From NCBI GenBank assembly GCA_002500505.1, contig DLRM01000064.1, positions 1 through 64,000 on the forward strand: a stretch of 64,000 bases of DNA, written 5' to 3'. Under the pieces are notes generated by a model that was given only the letters and a program-made list of their open reading frames with translations, was not told where the DNA came from and searched no databases. The position numbers and the translations under genes are program-made. This stretch comes from Planctomycetes bacterium UBA7888 (GTDB lineage: Bacteria; Planctomycetota; UBA1135). Of the stretch, positions 50,072 through 59,242 are shown in pieces (position 1 is the stretch's first letter; each line of letters begins with the position of its first letter).

Positions 50072-51274
50072 CTATGTGATACTGATGGTGTTAACCCATG
50101 AAAGGAGAGATGCGCATAAAAGGGCAGCGTAAATCCCAAGGACATAGCCTGCGACCGCCAAAAGAACCCCGACCGGAGCAAGAGCTGGGTGAAACGCTGA
50201 TGCAACAATTGGTGCTGAAGCAGCACCGCCAACATTGGCCTGGGAACCAACAGCAGCAAAAAAGATTGGTGCTCGTATTAGACGGCGAACGCCCATGAGA
50301 ATCAAAATGTGAAAACACATCCAGAGGGCGCCAATAGTGAGTAATCCAACATTTTCAGGCTCCATCACCTTTGAAAACTCTGCCTTGGCCCCAATCGTGG
50401 CAACTAAAAGATAAAGGAAAACGCTTCCCAACTTGCTTGCACCGGCACCCTCAAGTCGACGAAGTCGAGTAAAAGAAAAAAGCATTGCAACTGAAGTCAC
50501 AATAATAACCACCCATGTAAATTCCGAAACAATTTCGCTTTCTGGCAAGTAAGGTGCACTCCATTTTGCAACTGCTGTAACACCAAAGGCCAAGCCCAAC
50601 ATAGTCAGCAGGTCGGGAAGATTTGTAGGCCTATCAACCTCTGCTTGAAAAGATTCAACTTTTTTACGTACACGGTCAATCGCCGTTCGATCCGCACCCA
50701 TCCTTGCATCCATCGCTTTCTCTCGCCCCGCAAAGGCCAAGAGAAAGGCCATCCAAATGTTTGCAATGGCAACATCAATCACAACCATTAGGGAAAGAGT
50801 TGAATCGGTAGCCCCAACAGATTCTCCAATTGCGGTAAAGTTTGCCCCACCGCCAATCCAACTCCCACAAAGAGCAGCGAGCCCCTTCCAGGCTTGGTCC
50901 CCCATCTCAACGGGGACAAGCCCTTTTAGGAGCAAGAACGCCAGGGGCCCCCCAATAACAATGCTCACCGTCGCGGCCAAAAACATAGCGACAGCAGAAC
51001 GGCCTAAACCAAGAATCGCTGGTACATCCACAGACAAAACTAGCAGCACAAGAGAAGCTGGCAATAGCCAGGACTTCACAAAAACATAAAGTTCAAAATC
51101 GTGGTCAACTGGAATCACTCCCAGATTACTCAAGGTGGTGGGCACAAAGTAGGCAAAGACCAATAGAGGGAAAATCTTAAAAATGCGGCTTCCTAAATCG
51201 GTGGCGTTTACTGAAAAAAGAAGGGCCAAAACCCCCAGTAAAACTGCCAATACGGCCATCGGCTCTTGAATCAT
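50072..51274 (-). CDS. DUF819-family membrane protein
   Basis: A 400-residue integral membrane protein with about 10 to 12 hydrophobic segments. The repeated patterns CGSWIGGGANFTAIGESVGA and FAAVGSQANVGGAASAPIVASAFHPALAPVGVLLAV fit the DUF819 family, often compared with small-molecule or anion transporters. The two-fold internal similarity, with Gly-rich half-helices in the middle and near the end, suggests an inverted repeat transporter. Substrate unknown. I choose ATG 51274 because TATCTT lies six bases before it; GTG 51280 would leave no space. Confidence 0.85.
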   Translation of the reverse strand: MIQEPMAVLAVLLGVLALLFSVNATDLGSRIFKIFPLLVFAYFVPTTLSNLGVIPVDHDFELYVFVKSWLLPASLVLLVLSVDVPAILGLGRSAVAMFLAATVSIVIGGPLAFLLLKGLVPVEMGDQAWKGLAALCGSWIGGGANFTAIGESVGATDSTLSLMVVIDVAIANIWMAFLLAFAGREKAMDARMGADRTAIDRVRKKVESFQAEVDRPTNLPDLLTMLGLAFGVTAVAKWSAPYLPESEIVSEFTWVVIIVTSVAMLFSFTRLRRLEGAGASKLGSVFLYLLVATIGAKAEFSKVMEPENVGLLTIGALWMCFHILILMGVRRLIRAPIFFAAVGSQANVGGAASAPIVASAFHPALAPVGVLLAVAGYVLGIYAALLCASLLSWVNTISIT

Positions 51275-51280
51275 TGCCAC

Positions 51281-51286
51281 AAGATA
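51281..51286 (-). promoter_or_regulatory. Putative -10 box, leaderless
   Basis: On the minus strand TATCTT, six bases before the ATG at 51274. It selects that ATG over the GTG at 51280. Confidence 0.45.
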
Positions 51287-51297
51287 AGCCCTGCTGA

Positions 51298-51753
51298 TTA
51301 ATTAAATCCTGGAGGTGGTGGAATGGTGGGCGGTGCCTGGCCTGGAGATTGGCCAGGCTGCTGCGGAGCCTGAAGGTGGTCCAGGAAGTGGGCAGGAGAA
51401 TCTACTGGTTGGTTGTCAATCTTGAGCCGAAAGATGTAAGTGCCAAATTCTTCAAAAGGCATCCCGGCAAGGCGAATGACTGCGCGTTGCTTTTGATTCC
51501 GGGCCGACAATTGAAGGTTGGGAAGAGCCATGTCCACAGTCTTTCCGGAAGGTGCCTGAACTTGAAGGGCGATTTCATACTGCCCTTCCCCATCCGTTAC
51601 GCCAATCGCTACGGAAAGCATCGGCAAACGGCCCGGCAACTGTTGCGAATGGAGGGCGTCAAACATTCCAATAATGCAAAGTTTTCCGAATTCGTCGCGG
51701 AAAGCGTGGTCACAGATGTGCAGCCACTCAACAGTTGGGATGGGTTTACTCAT
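51298..51753 (-). CDS. DUF6941-type cytosolic protein
   Basis: A 151-residue protein starting MSKPIPTVEWLHICDHAFRDEFGKLCIIGMFD, which matches my memory of the DUF6941 family found in planctomycetes, myxobacteria and others. It looks like a small beta-sandwich (CIIGMFDAL, LSVAIGVTDGEGQYEIALQVQ, GTYIFRLKIDN) with a Pro/Gln-rich tail (from about residue 125). Function unknown. Start at 51753 with TAAGCT eight bases upstream; an open frame extends to 51822 but adds an unlike N-terminus. Confidence 0.75.
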   Translation of the reverse strand: MSKPIPTVEWLHICDHAFRDEFGKLCIIGMFDALHSQQLPGRLPMLSVAIGVTDGEGQYEIALQVQAPSGKTVDMALPNLQLSARNQKQRAVIRLAGMPFEEFGTYIFRLKIDNQPVDSPAHFLDHLQAPQQPGQSPGQAPPTIPPPPGFN

Positions 51754-51761
51754 GGGTTTGT

Positions 51762-51767
51762 AGCTTA
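51762..51767 (-). promoter_or_regulatory. Putative -10 box, leaderless
   Basis: On the minus strand TAAGCT, eight bases before the ATG at 51753, in the short gap after the esterase gene. Confidence 0.45.
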
Positions 51768-51781
51768 GCGGACGAAAGGCA

Positions 51782-53053
51782 TCAAAAGGGAGATATTCTA
51801 GAATCAAGAAGCATTTGCTCATCTCCGTAAGTAGAAGACAGCAAAAGAGAACCTAATGTAGGCTCACCTTTACCCTTCCAGATTTCTTTTTTGTTGTAAA
51901 AAACAGTGACCTCGTTTTTCAAATTGAACAGTTCGCCAGGAAGAAAAATCTGAAGGCCCATGGGTTTTGTATTGCTCTCAACAAAAATACTATTGGAGTC
52001 TGTTTCCATGCGCACAATCATGGTTTCCCCTAATCGCGGTTGGGGCCAATAAAGCCAATACCATCGGCGTTTCCAATCTAGGGCAGGTTGCCACACCAAT
52101 TTCTTGGGGAAGGGGATACGAGAGAATGGTTTTATCTTCTCCAGCTGCGCGATTGAACCACCTGGAGGGGCACCGTGGCCCACACCATTAACCTCCCAAT
52201 AGGTGAAATCTGAGTAGCCACCCCACTTCTCGCAGGCTTCTGTGACGCGTTGGACAGCAAACTGGTTGATGTCGGGCGGAACCTGTAAATCGTCTAACGA
52301 TTGAAAAACAACCATGGGAAGGTTTCGGACATTGGGAATGACTCCCTCCTGGATATCAATGAGCTCCTTCTGATAGTTATAGACGGGAGTTGGAGCACCA
52401 GCAGAGGGAGCTGCTGCAGCAAGGCGGTCAGCATGGTGGGCACCGAGCACCCAGGTCCCATATCCCCCCATGGAATGGCCACCGAAGAAAACCTGATCGT
52501 GGGGGATATCCCAGGTTCGAAGTGCCGACTCCATGAGACCAAGAACCCACTCCTCCGTTCCTGAATCCGTCCAACCGTATTCTGTCGCCTCAAGGGCTTG
52601 CGGGAAAATGGCCAGCCAGCCTAGTTTTTTTGCGGGAGCATTGTGGTTACCAAAAGAGCCTCTGGCATCCGCACTCCCAATTCCGCCCCCGTGAAAAGAA
52701 ATGAGCAAAGCTTTCGGTTTCTTGGTTTCTCCCCCAATAATGAAACGGCCTCGACCTTCCTCTTCCCAAGTCCAATATTCGCCAGCTTTCTTTGTTAGCT
52801 CAGATCGCTTAGAAGCGATTTTAAGAAGCTCCTTCCTCCACCGCTTCTTCTTGGAGCTGGTATCGAGAGGAAAAGAGTCGAGTTGCTGAACAATTTCTAA
52901 GCCCCTCTGGGCTTCGGGCTCTTCCTGGAAGTTCAAAGAAAAAAATTCATTCACAAGCTTGCGCGTTTCCCGAAGATTCGGTGCTTTCTCCTGGGGAAAA
53001 CCCAAAGAAAGTGAGGGAAAACAGGAGAGCGCAAGGAGAGGGAGGATTGTCAT
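51782..53053 (-). CDS. Exported alpha/beta-hydrolase, PHB-depolymerase/esterase-like
   Basis: A 423-residue exported hydrolase with signal MTILPLLALSCFPSLSLGF. A helical region (about 20-105) precedes the hydrolase fold, which has an oxyanion loop at HGGG, the nucleophile in GGHSMGGYG, and a likely catalytic His in GVGHGAPPGG. A beta-rich C-terminal part of about 120 residues follows. The pattern is like secreted phospholipase/carboxylesterase or polyhydroxybutyrate-depolymerase relatives. Start 53053 lies one base after the stop of the upstream SDR gene (TGA-G-ATG). Confidence 0.82.
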   Translation of the reverse strand: MTILPLLALSCFPSLSLGFPQEKAPNLRETRKLVNEFFSLNFQEEPEAQRGLEIVQQLDSFPLDTSSKKKRWRKELLKIASKRSELTKKAGEYWTWEEEGRGRFIIGGETKKPKALLISFHGGGIGSADARGSFGNHNAPAKKLGWLAIFPQALEATEYGWTDSGTEEWVLGLMESALRTWDIPHDQVFFGGHSMGGYGTWVLGAHHADRLAAAAPSAGAPTPVYNYQKELIDIQEGVIPNVRNLPMVVFQSLDDLQVPPDINQFAVQRVTEACEKWGGYSDFTYWEVNGVGHGAPPGGSIAQLEKIKPFSRIPFPKKLVWQPALDWKRRWYWLYWPQPRLGETMIVRMETDSNSIFVESNTKPMGLQIFLPGELFNLKNEVTVFYNKKEIWKGKGEPTLGSLLLSSTYGDEQMLLDSRISPF

Positions 53054-53054
53054 C

Positions 53055-53795
53055 TCACCTGCGGTGAACGATTCCCGCGGAGGCTTGGTCAGTCGGCAAA
53101 AGAAGTACTTCAGCCGCATTGACATGCTCGGGACGGGTTGCAACCCACAAAACCGTTTCAGCGACATCTTCAGCCGCGAGAGGAGTCATGCCTTCGTAGG
53201 TGCGGCCAGCGCGTTCGGTGTCGCCATGAAAACGAACTGTAGAGAATTCGGTATTCACAAGGCCGGGGTCCACCGAACTGACCCGAACACCCGTACCGCA
53301 AGCATCTTTACGCAATGCACGCGTAATAGCGGTAACGGCGTGCTTCGAGGCGCAATAGGCGGCGCCATTGGGATAGGCTTCATGGCCTGCAATGGAACCA
53401 ATGTTGATGACTTGTCCCCCACCATTTTCAATCATGCGCGGAAGAATGGCGCGAGACACATGCAAAAGTCCTTTGACATTTGTGTCTAACATTTCATTCC
53501 AGTCTTCAAGCTTTCCCTCCCAAAGAGGTTCAAATCCGCGAGACAGGCCTGCATTGTTGAGGAGAAGGTGAGGAGTAGGGACTTCTGAAAGTGCTCCTTC
53601 TACCGCATGGCTTTCGCGAACATCCAAGGGGAAAGTGTGAATGCGTTCTTGAAGTTCCGATTGAAGCTTTCCCAAACGATCTTCCCTGCGGCCACAACAC
53701 CAAACCTCCCAACCCTCAGCATGAAAGACATGCACACACGCACGCCCAATACCAGCGGTTGCACCGGTGATGAGAATGCGTTTTACTTCGGCCAT
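53055..53795 (-). CDS. Short-chain dehydrogenase/reductase (YdfG-like)
   Basis: A 246-residue classical SDR. The cofactor motif is TGATAGIG near residues 9-16; NNAG, the Ser in NIGSIAG and the YCASK pair are all present. The nearest well-known type is YdfG/serine 3-dehydrogenase, NADP-dependent. The substrate is unknown. Start ATG 53795 shares its A with the thrS stop (TGATG). Between thrS and the esterase gene in one run. Confidence 0.92.
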   Translation of the reverse strand: MAEVKRILITGATAGIGRACVHVFHAEGWEVWCCGRREDRLGKLQSELQERIHTFPLDVRESHAVEGALSEVPTPHLLLNNAGLSRGFEPLWEGKLEDWNEMLDTNVKGLLHVSRAILPRMIENGGGQVINIGSIAGHEAYPNGAAYCASKHAVTAITRALRKDACGTGVRVSSVDPGLVNTEFSTVRFHGDTERAGRTYEGMTPLAAEDVAETVLWVATRPEHVNAAEVLLLPTDQASAGIVHRR

Positions 53796-55555
53796 CAATA
53801 CTCCAAAGACTTGGTATCCCGTTTTTCAGCTAGGAGAGCGAGGAAGTCGCCCGTTGAGAGCGTTCTCTGCTCCTTCACACCGTGCACACGAAGGTTAACG
53901 GCAGACTCTTCAACCTCCCTGCCACCGAGGACCGCCATATAGGGGATTTTCTCCAACTCAGATTCTCTCACGCGCTTGCGCAGAGGGCCATCCGTCTTGA
54001 GAACACAATTAAAACCGGCTTCTTGAATCTGAGCCTGTAACTCTCGTGCAGCCTCTTCTTGCTCTTCGGTAATGGGCAAGACTGCAACCGGAGTGGGACA
54101 AATCCACACTGGGAACCAAGCGGCAAAGTGCTCGATTAAGCCCCCCACAAATCGCTCGAGGGAGCCAAAGATGGCACGGTGCACCATGACGGGCCGTTTG
54201 AGTTCGTTGTCGGAGTCGTTGAACTCCAAATCGAATCGCTCAGGTAGGTTGAAGTCAACCTGAACAGTAGGGCCTTGCCACTCTCGTCCAAGTGCATCGC
54301 GAAGTTTGAAGTCAATTTTCGGACCGTAAAAAACACCGCCACCAGGATCGTCTTCTAAAGGAAGTTCTTGGCGTGAAGCCGCACCTTTCAAAGAATCCAG
54401 GGCGTGCTCCCAGATTTCGTCCGTACCCAAATACTTTTCAGGGCGAGTCGCCAAATAAGCGGTGTACTCATAACCAAAAGTAGACAGGATCGTGTGCACC
54501 AATTTGAGGACATCCACCAGCTCGTCTTCAAGTTGGTCCGGAGTACAGAAAATGTGGGCGTCGTCTTGGGTGAAACCGCGAACGCGCAACATGCCGTGCA
54601 ATGTTCCGCTGGGCTCGTAGCGATAAACCGTTCCCAACTCGGCAAAGCGCTTGGGCAGGTCGCGGTAACTGTGCCGCCGGGAATTGAAAATCGCAACATG
54701 GGCTGGACAGTTCATCGGCTTAACGCGATGTGGGCGTCCATCCACATCCATCGGTGCCCAAATCATGTCGGCGTAGTTTTGGAGGTGGCCCGATTGACGG
54801 AAGACGGGTTCCCCTGCAACATGAGGGGTGTAAACCGGCCAATAGCCACGTGCCTGATGAAGATCCCACCACCACTGCTCTAGAGTGCGCCGTACATGAC
54901 CAAGTTTGGGGTGCCAAAAGACAAGGCCTGCACCAAAGTCCGAATTTAGGGAGAACAAATCCAATTCGCGGCCCAGCTTTCGATGATCGCGCTTTTGAAC
55001 TTCTTCCAAAAAGGCCATGTATTTTTTGAGATCCTTCTTGTTCCACCACGCTGTCCCGTAGACGCGTTGAAGCATGGCTTTCTCCGAATCGCCCCGCCAA
55101 TAAGCTCCAGCAGCAGAGAGAAGTTTGAATGAGTCAGTTCGGATTTGAGAGGCGGACTCCACATGGGGACCGGCACACAAGTCAGCCCAAGTGCCGTGGT
55201 CATAGAACGAGACTTCGTCGTCCTCTGGAATGTCCTCTAGAAGTTCGGCCTTGTAGATTTGGCCGTTTTCTGCAAATTGGGCAGCGGCGGCTTCACGCGT
55301 CATGGTTGAACGAGTGAACTCCCCAGCCTCAGCCAAAATCTTGCGCATTTCCTCTTCAATGGCGGGAAGATCCTCATCCGTGAGGGCGCGGGGCAAATCA
55401 AAGTCATAGTAAAAACCATGCTCAATCGGAGGACCAATCGCCACCTTTCCTTCCGGAAAGATGCGCAAAACCGCATCGGCCATAATGTGGCTGACCGAGT
55501 GGCGGAGGGCTTCGAGGGAGACGGGACCGTTTTGGGGTTCGAATGGAAGCGACAT
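53795..55555 (-). CDS. thrS: Threonyl-tRNA synthetase lacking the TGS domain
   Basis: A 586-residue enzyme, about 55 shorter than usual. The N-terminal TGS domain is missing: the protein starts almost at the editing domain, with H19xxxH23 and C127xxxH131 as its metal site. The catalytic core has VKPMNCPAH (zinc cysteine), motif 2 with RYEPSGTLHGMLRVRGFTQDD, and the C-terminal anticodon domain ending with VNLRVHG. No upstream frame provides a TGS region. Similar TGS-less enzymes exist (Borrelia, from memory). First gene of thrS-SDR-esterase. Confidence 0.95.
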   Translation of the reverse strand: MSLPFEPQNGPVSLEALRHSVSHIMADAVLRIFPEGKVAIGPPIEHGFYYDFDLPRALTDEDLPAIEEEMRKILAEAGEFTRSTMTREAAAAQFAENGQIYKAELLEDIPEDDEVSFYDHGTWADLCAGPHVESASQIRTDSFKLLSAAGAYWRGDSEKAMLQRVYGTAWWNKKDLKKYMAFLEEVQKRDHRKLGRELDLFSLNSDFGAGLVFWHPKLGHVRRTLEQWWWDLHQARGYWPVYTPHVAGEPVFRQSGHLQNYADMIWAPMDVDGRPHRVKPMNCPAHVAIFNSRRHSYRDLPKRFAELGTVYRYEPSGTLHGMLRVRGFTQDDAHIFCTPDQLEDELVDVLKLVHTILSTFGYEYTAYLATRPEKYLGTDEIWEHALDSLKGAASRQELPLEDDPGGGVFYGPKIDFKLRDALGREWQGPTVQVDFNLPERFDLEFNDSDNELKRPVMVHRAIFGSLERFVGGLIEHFAAWFPVWICPTPVAVLPITEEQEEAARELQAQIQEAGFNCVLKTDGPLRKRVRESELEKIPYMAVLGGREVEESAVNLRVHGVKEQRTLSTGDFLALLAEKRDTKSLEY

Positions 55556-55663
55556 TTTCGTTTCCCGCCAGCCGTACCTGGGCCGCGCGGGACTGGGATT
55601 CTATCAGTGCTGGGTTGAGGATTGGCCACAAGCCTTCCCCTTCAAAGCCGCCCTCTTGCCCCC

Positions 55664-57184
55664 CTACCGCCAAGCGAGGGTGCTGACATTGCGAGCGTTC
55701 GGAAGCTGGATCCCAGAAATTGGCGACAGAGTGCTCGCATCCAGGAATTGGATGTCACCGGCAATGGCTCCATAAGTGCCTACGGCAATGACGTCTTCCT
55801 CGGGGGAAAGAGAACACTCCCAGGCTTCTTCTAAATCTAATGATGGAGATGAAATGATTTGAAAACCTGTTCCTTGGCCAGGGGAATAGTCCAAGCGCGT
55901 TACCCACCCCTGCGCACTCGTTGCAGCATTGTTACCAAATCCAGAAACAATCATAAAGTCATCAACGTTTGAAGCAGAAAGACAAGTCGGCGCAGAACCC
56001 AGCATGACAGGCGGGTCAGAAGTTTCTCCTATGTCCTGCACTCCAGCCAGCAGGGTGTTGTGGTCAATCCAAGCACCTTGGCCAAAAGAGTAGCGCGCGA
56101 TTTCTCCATTGACACTCCCCGTGTGCTGAATTGCGACGAACAATTCGCCCCCATTACTGGACCATGCGGAATCGGTGTTGACAACGAACATGGAACCACC
56201 ATGATTGGGCACTTCAACAGTCATGATTTTTTGAAGATAATTTGGACTCGCCGGGTCCAAGTTCCAAATATAGATATCATCCCCAAAAACTTGGTGAACA
56301 GCGGCAAGCTTTTTATTAGGAGCCATGCTCCAAATTTCAACGTGACCAAGAGCGTTGGCGCCATTCGTGCGCGCAATAATCGAACCATAATTCGGGCTTG
56401 CCGAATCTGCATCGTATCCCGTCAACTCATACTGCCCTGTACTGACATCCTTCACCAAAGACCAAAGCCGCTTGAGATCCGGGTCATACTCCATTCCATA
56501 AGCAGAATCCCAAAGTGTCGCAAAAGTGCTCCAAACAGCACTTCCACTTTGGAAGTTTGCATGTTGAATGGAATCTCTCATGATCGGAACGAAAAGATCC
56601 ATGCCACCTGGGGTATAAGCTGCGCCATGGATATTAAAATAAACACTCCCATTGTCAGAAAGTTGGTGCTGAAGACCGTCCACTAAATACCAAGGGCTGT
56701 TGTAACCGGCGTTACAGCCTACAAATACTTGAGGCTGCAAAGTGAGAATCACTTCAATTCCATTGGTAGTTGCCCATCCCCCCATTGCTCCACTGTCCCT
56801 GACAGCAGTTTGAGCGAAGTAACTGCGGCCAACCAGTAAAGGGTTCATAGGAGGAACAGCGAGGGGAATACTTGCCGATCCCGCGCCTGGAGTTCCAGCT
56901 GCCCCATTAAGGAGGAGGGGCTGAGTAAACACCATTGCGCTTAAATCCATCCATAAAGGCGCACCATTAAAAGTAGCAATGTCGGGGCGGGCGGAAATAC
57001 CAAAGTAAGCTTGGGCGCCACCCAGACCATTTGAGATTTCAAAACTAAAACTGGGGCGACCCATCCAAGCTTGAGGGCACGACAGGGAAGGAGTCAGGCC
57101 ACCACTACCCGGTCCTCCATCGCCAATGGAGTTCTGCGCAAGAAGAGGGGTCGAAAAGAGAAACAAGAACGAAAGAAAACGCAT
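55664..57184 (-). CDS. Exported beta-rich protein with WD-like repeats
   Basis: A 506-residue exported protein with signal RFLSFLFLFSTPLLAQ. Residues about 30-150 form a beta-sandwich-like segment that includes SIPLAVPPMNPLLVGRSYFAQTAVRD, a pattern I associate with exported proteins of marine planctomycetes. The rest (about 160-506) looks like a beta-propeller: repeated blades ending in Trp or aspartate-rich turns such as YGMEYDPDLKRLWSLVKD and SAWSSNGGELFVAIQH. No catalytic motif. A surface or binding role is likely. The 108 bases to thrS hold no further gene. Confidence 0.7.
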   Translation of the reverse strand: MRFLSFLFLFSTPLLAQNSIGDGGPGSGGLTPSLSCPQAWMGRPSFSFEISNGLGGAQAYFGISARPDIATFNGAPLWMDLSAMVFTQPLLLNGAAGTPGAGSASIPLAVPPMNPLLVGRSYFAQTAVRDSGAMGGWATTNGIEVILTLQPQVFVGCNAGYNSPWYLVDGLQHQLSDNGSVYFNIHGAAYTPGGMDLFVPIMRDSIQHANFQSGSAVWSTFATLWDSAYGMEYDPDLKRLWSLVKDVSTGQYELTGYDADSASPNYGSIIARTNGANALGHVEIWSMAPNKKLAAVHQVFGDDIYIWNLDPASPNYLQKIMTVEVPNHGGSMFVVNTDSAWSSNGGELFVAIQHTGSVNGEIARYSFGQGAWIDHNTLLAGVQDIGETSDPPVMLGSAPTCLSASNVDDFMIVSGFGNNAATSAQGWVTRLDYSPGQGTGFQIISSPSLDLEEAWECSLSPEEDVIAVGTYGAIAGDIQFLDASTLSPISGIQLPNARNVSTLAWR

Positions 57185-57242
57185 AGGACAGGAGGGGTTG
57201 AGAGTGAACCCGGGGGCATTTCCAGCTTAAAGGAAGAGGAGC

Positions 57243-58358
57243 TTATTCGCCAGACTTGGAGAAGATTCCCGCCAAGAGGAAATTGCGGGTGGCCTCAACC
57301 ACCTCAGGTGCGCGCATGATGAAGGTGTGAGCCCGCTCAACGAGGAGAAAGTCGGTAGCACCGGGGAGACGAGTTTCCTCGACTGTGACCACGCCATCAT
57401 CGTCTCCCACCAGAAGGGGATTCCACCCACGGTCATCGTTTTTTCCACCAGCAATCACACCAAACTCGCAGGGGGGAACGGGTATACGCTCCGCCTCTAC
57501 TCCACTCGCAGTCACATCTTGGCCGCTTGGACCGGCAAGCCACTCAAAGGGCATAAAGTCTTTCAAGGTCTCAGCAACCGCGGAACCTTGGCTAGGGGGA
57601 GCAAGCATGACAATTCGCCCCAAACGCAAGCGTGTGCGCCAAGCATCGCCCTGCCGCGCCAACAAAGTCCTTACAACGAGTCCACCCAAGCTATGCGTCA
57701 CGAAAGAAACTTCGAGAACCCCTTCGACCCGGTCCAAAAGGTGCGCAAGTTGTTGAGCATGTTCATCCAAAGAGCGGCGGGTACTTGGATAAACCAATGT
57801 GGCGACATCGAACCCTGAAACCTCCAACCTTTCTTGCATGGAAGCAAAGGAACCACCAGCTCGACCTAGACCATGCAAAAAGATGACCAAACGCTCCGAA
57901 GCCTCCGGCAAGTTTTCAGAAATGCGAATACCTTCAAAAGCACTACGGCATTCTTCCCAAGTTCCCCACGCATGGCGCACTCGATCGGGAGAAATGAGGC
58001 GAAAGTATCCAGCGTATACATGTTCCTGAATCCGCCATCCACCCCGCCAAAAGACATCCGCCCAAAGTTGAAGCCCCCCAAGGGTTGGGAGAGGCAAGTT
58101 GGGCCTGCCTTCACCGTAGCGTTGAAAAAGACGCTCTGCGAGTTTCTGTTCGCACTCTTCAAGAGTGCCCTCCAACAAAAGCTCTTCCCCTTCGAGAAGC
58201 TGGAACCGCTCCCCCGATGAATCGGAGAGAATCGAATGCCCTAATACAGAAGGGCGTGGTGACGAAAATTCGGGAGAAGACATTTTGGGGATAGATTGCG
58301 GGTCAGGGACTTGGCAGGATGAAACGCAGAAGAAAATGAAAAGAAGCCCAATCCTCAT
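57243..58358 (-). CDS. Lipase-like alpha/beta-hydrolase lipoprotein
   Basis: A 371-residue exported hydrolase. The signal FIFFCVSSC ends at a plausible lipobox. The nucleophile elbow is THSLGG (residues about 218-223), with HGLGRAGGS near 163-171 as oxyanion site and a likely catalytic His in ERAHTFIM near the end. The fold is like triacylglycerol lipases/PGAP1. Start 58358 makes ATGA with murB, so it is part of the cell-wall run. Whether it acts on lipids or cell-wall esters is not shown. Confidence 0.82.
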   Translation of the reverse strand: MRIGLLFIFFCVSSCQVPDPQSIPKMSSPEFSSPRPSVLGHSILSDSSGERFQLLEGEELLLEGTLEECEQKLAERLFQRYGEGRPNLPLPTLGGLQLWADVFWRGGWRIQEHVYAGYFRLISPDRVRHAWGTWEECRSAFEGIRISENLPEASERLVIFLHGLGRAGGSFASMQERLEVSGFDVATLVYPSTRRSLDEHAQQLAHLLDRVEGVLEVSFVTHSLGGLVVRTLLARQGDAWRTRLRLGRIVMLAPPSQGSAVAETLKDFMPFEWLAGPSGQDVTASGVEAERIPVPPCEFGVIAGGKNDDRGWNPLLVGDDDGVVTVEETRLPGATDFLLVERAHTFIMRAPEVVEATRNFLLAGIFSKSGE

Positions 58359-59242
58359 CGGGCCGGCACAATCACAATTTCACGTTCAAGTTTCACTCCA
58401 TGTTCTTGGAAAACAGTGGCCTCCACTTTCTCTAAAAGGGTTAAAAAATCATGGGCAGTGGCAGACCCGTCATTCACCATAAAGTTAGCGTGGCGCTCCG
58501 AGACACTCATTCCACCTACGGTTGTCCCTTTAAGACCAGAAGAATCGATGAGTCGACCTGCACTATCACCAGGAGGATTTTTGTAGGCACAACCAGCGCT
58601 CGAAAGAGTAACGGGTTGGGTTTGACTTTTCTTGCGAAGTAAGCTCTCTTGCTTTATTTTGATTTGGGCGGGATTACGGCTCTCAAATTGAAGCAGAGCT
58701 TCGAGTAAGACACCTTCACCAAGATTTCCGTGGCGGTAAGAGGGTTGGACGTCCTCTCTCGTTTTGGAAACTAATCCGTCAGGGGTCCAAAGGGTTACCT
58801 CTGCCACAAGTTCCCAAATACCCCAATCGGCAGTTCCGGCATTCATTGCGATGGCGCCGCCAAGATTCCCTGGCACCCCCATCAAACTTTCCATGCCGGA
58901 AAGTCCCAGCTCAGATGTTGCCCGAACAAGTTGTTGAATGGTGACACCTGGCCAAACTCGAATGGTGTTCTCTTCGCGAAACATACGGCGCATGGCTCCG
59001 GTATGAACAACAACTGAAAGACCCTCATCCGGGAAACAAACATTGGCGCCGCCGCCAAGAATGAACCAATCAACCCGGTCGGCATAAAGCTGTGTCAACA
59101 AAGCCCCCATGTGCTCGGGCTTCGCCGGTTCGAAAAACAGCTCCGCTTCGCCCCCTATTCGGAGTGCACAAAAATCACGCAGAGAAACCTTGCGTCTCAG
59201 TGCGCAAAGTTCGGCGTACTCCTGAATTTTTTTCTCGTTCAT
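58355..59242 (-). CDS. murB: UDP-N-acetylenolpyruvoylglucosamine reductase
   Basis: A 295-residue flavoenzyme making UDP-MurNAc. FAD-binding VDWFILGGGANV, GVPGNLGGAIAMNAG, the proton-donating serine in SSAGCAYKNP and a late glutamate (near residue 275-290) are visible; it is of the short type that ends soon after the second domain. Start 59242 overlaps the murG-murC stop by 68 bases, and no later start codon precedes the conserved region. It ends in ATGA with the lipase-like gene. Confidence 0.95.
   Translation of the reverse strand: MNEKKIQEYAELCALRRKVSLRDFCALRIGGEAELFFEPAKPEHMGALLTQLYADRVDWFILGGGANVCFPDEGLSVVVHTGAMRRMFREENTIRVWPGVTIQQLVRATSELGLSGMESLMGVPGNLGGAIAMNAGTADWGIWELVAEVTLWTPDGLVSKTREDVQPSYRHGNLGEGVLLEALLQFESRNPAQIKIKQESLLRKKSQTQPVTLSSAGCAYKNPPGDSAGRLIDSSGLKGTTVGGMSVSERHANFMVNDGSATAHDFLTLLEKVEATVFQEHGVKLEREIVIVPAR

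Noticed and set aside
50017..50259. Upstream extension of the lipoprotein gene
   Set aside because: It crosses the TACACT box and overlaps the DUF819 gene; the lipobox fits only the later start.
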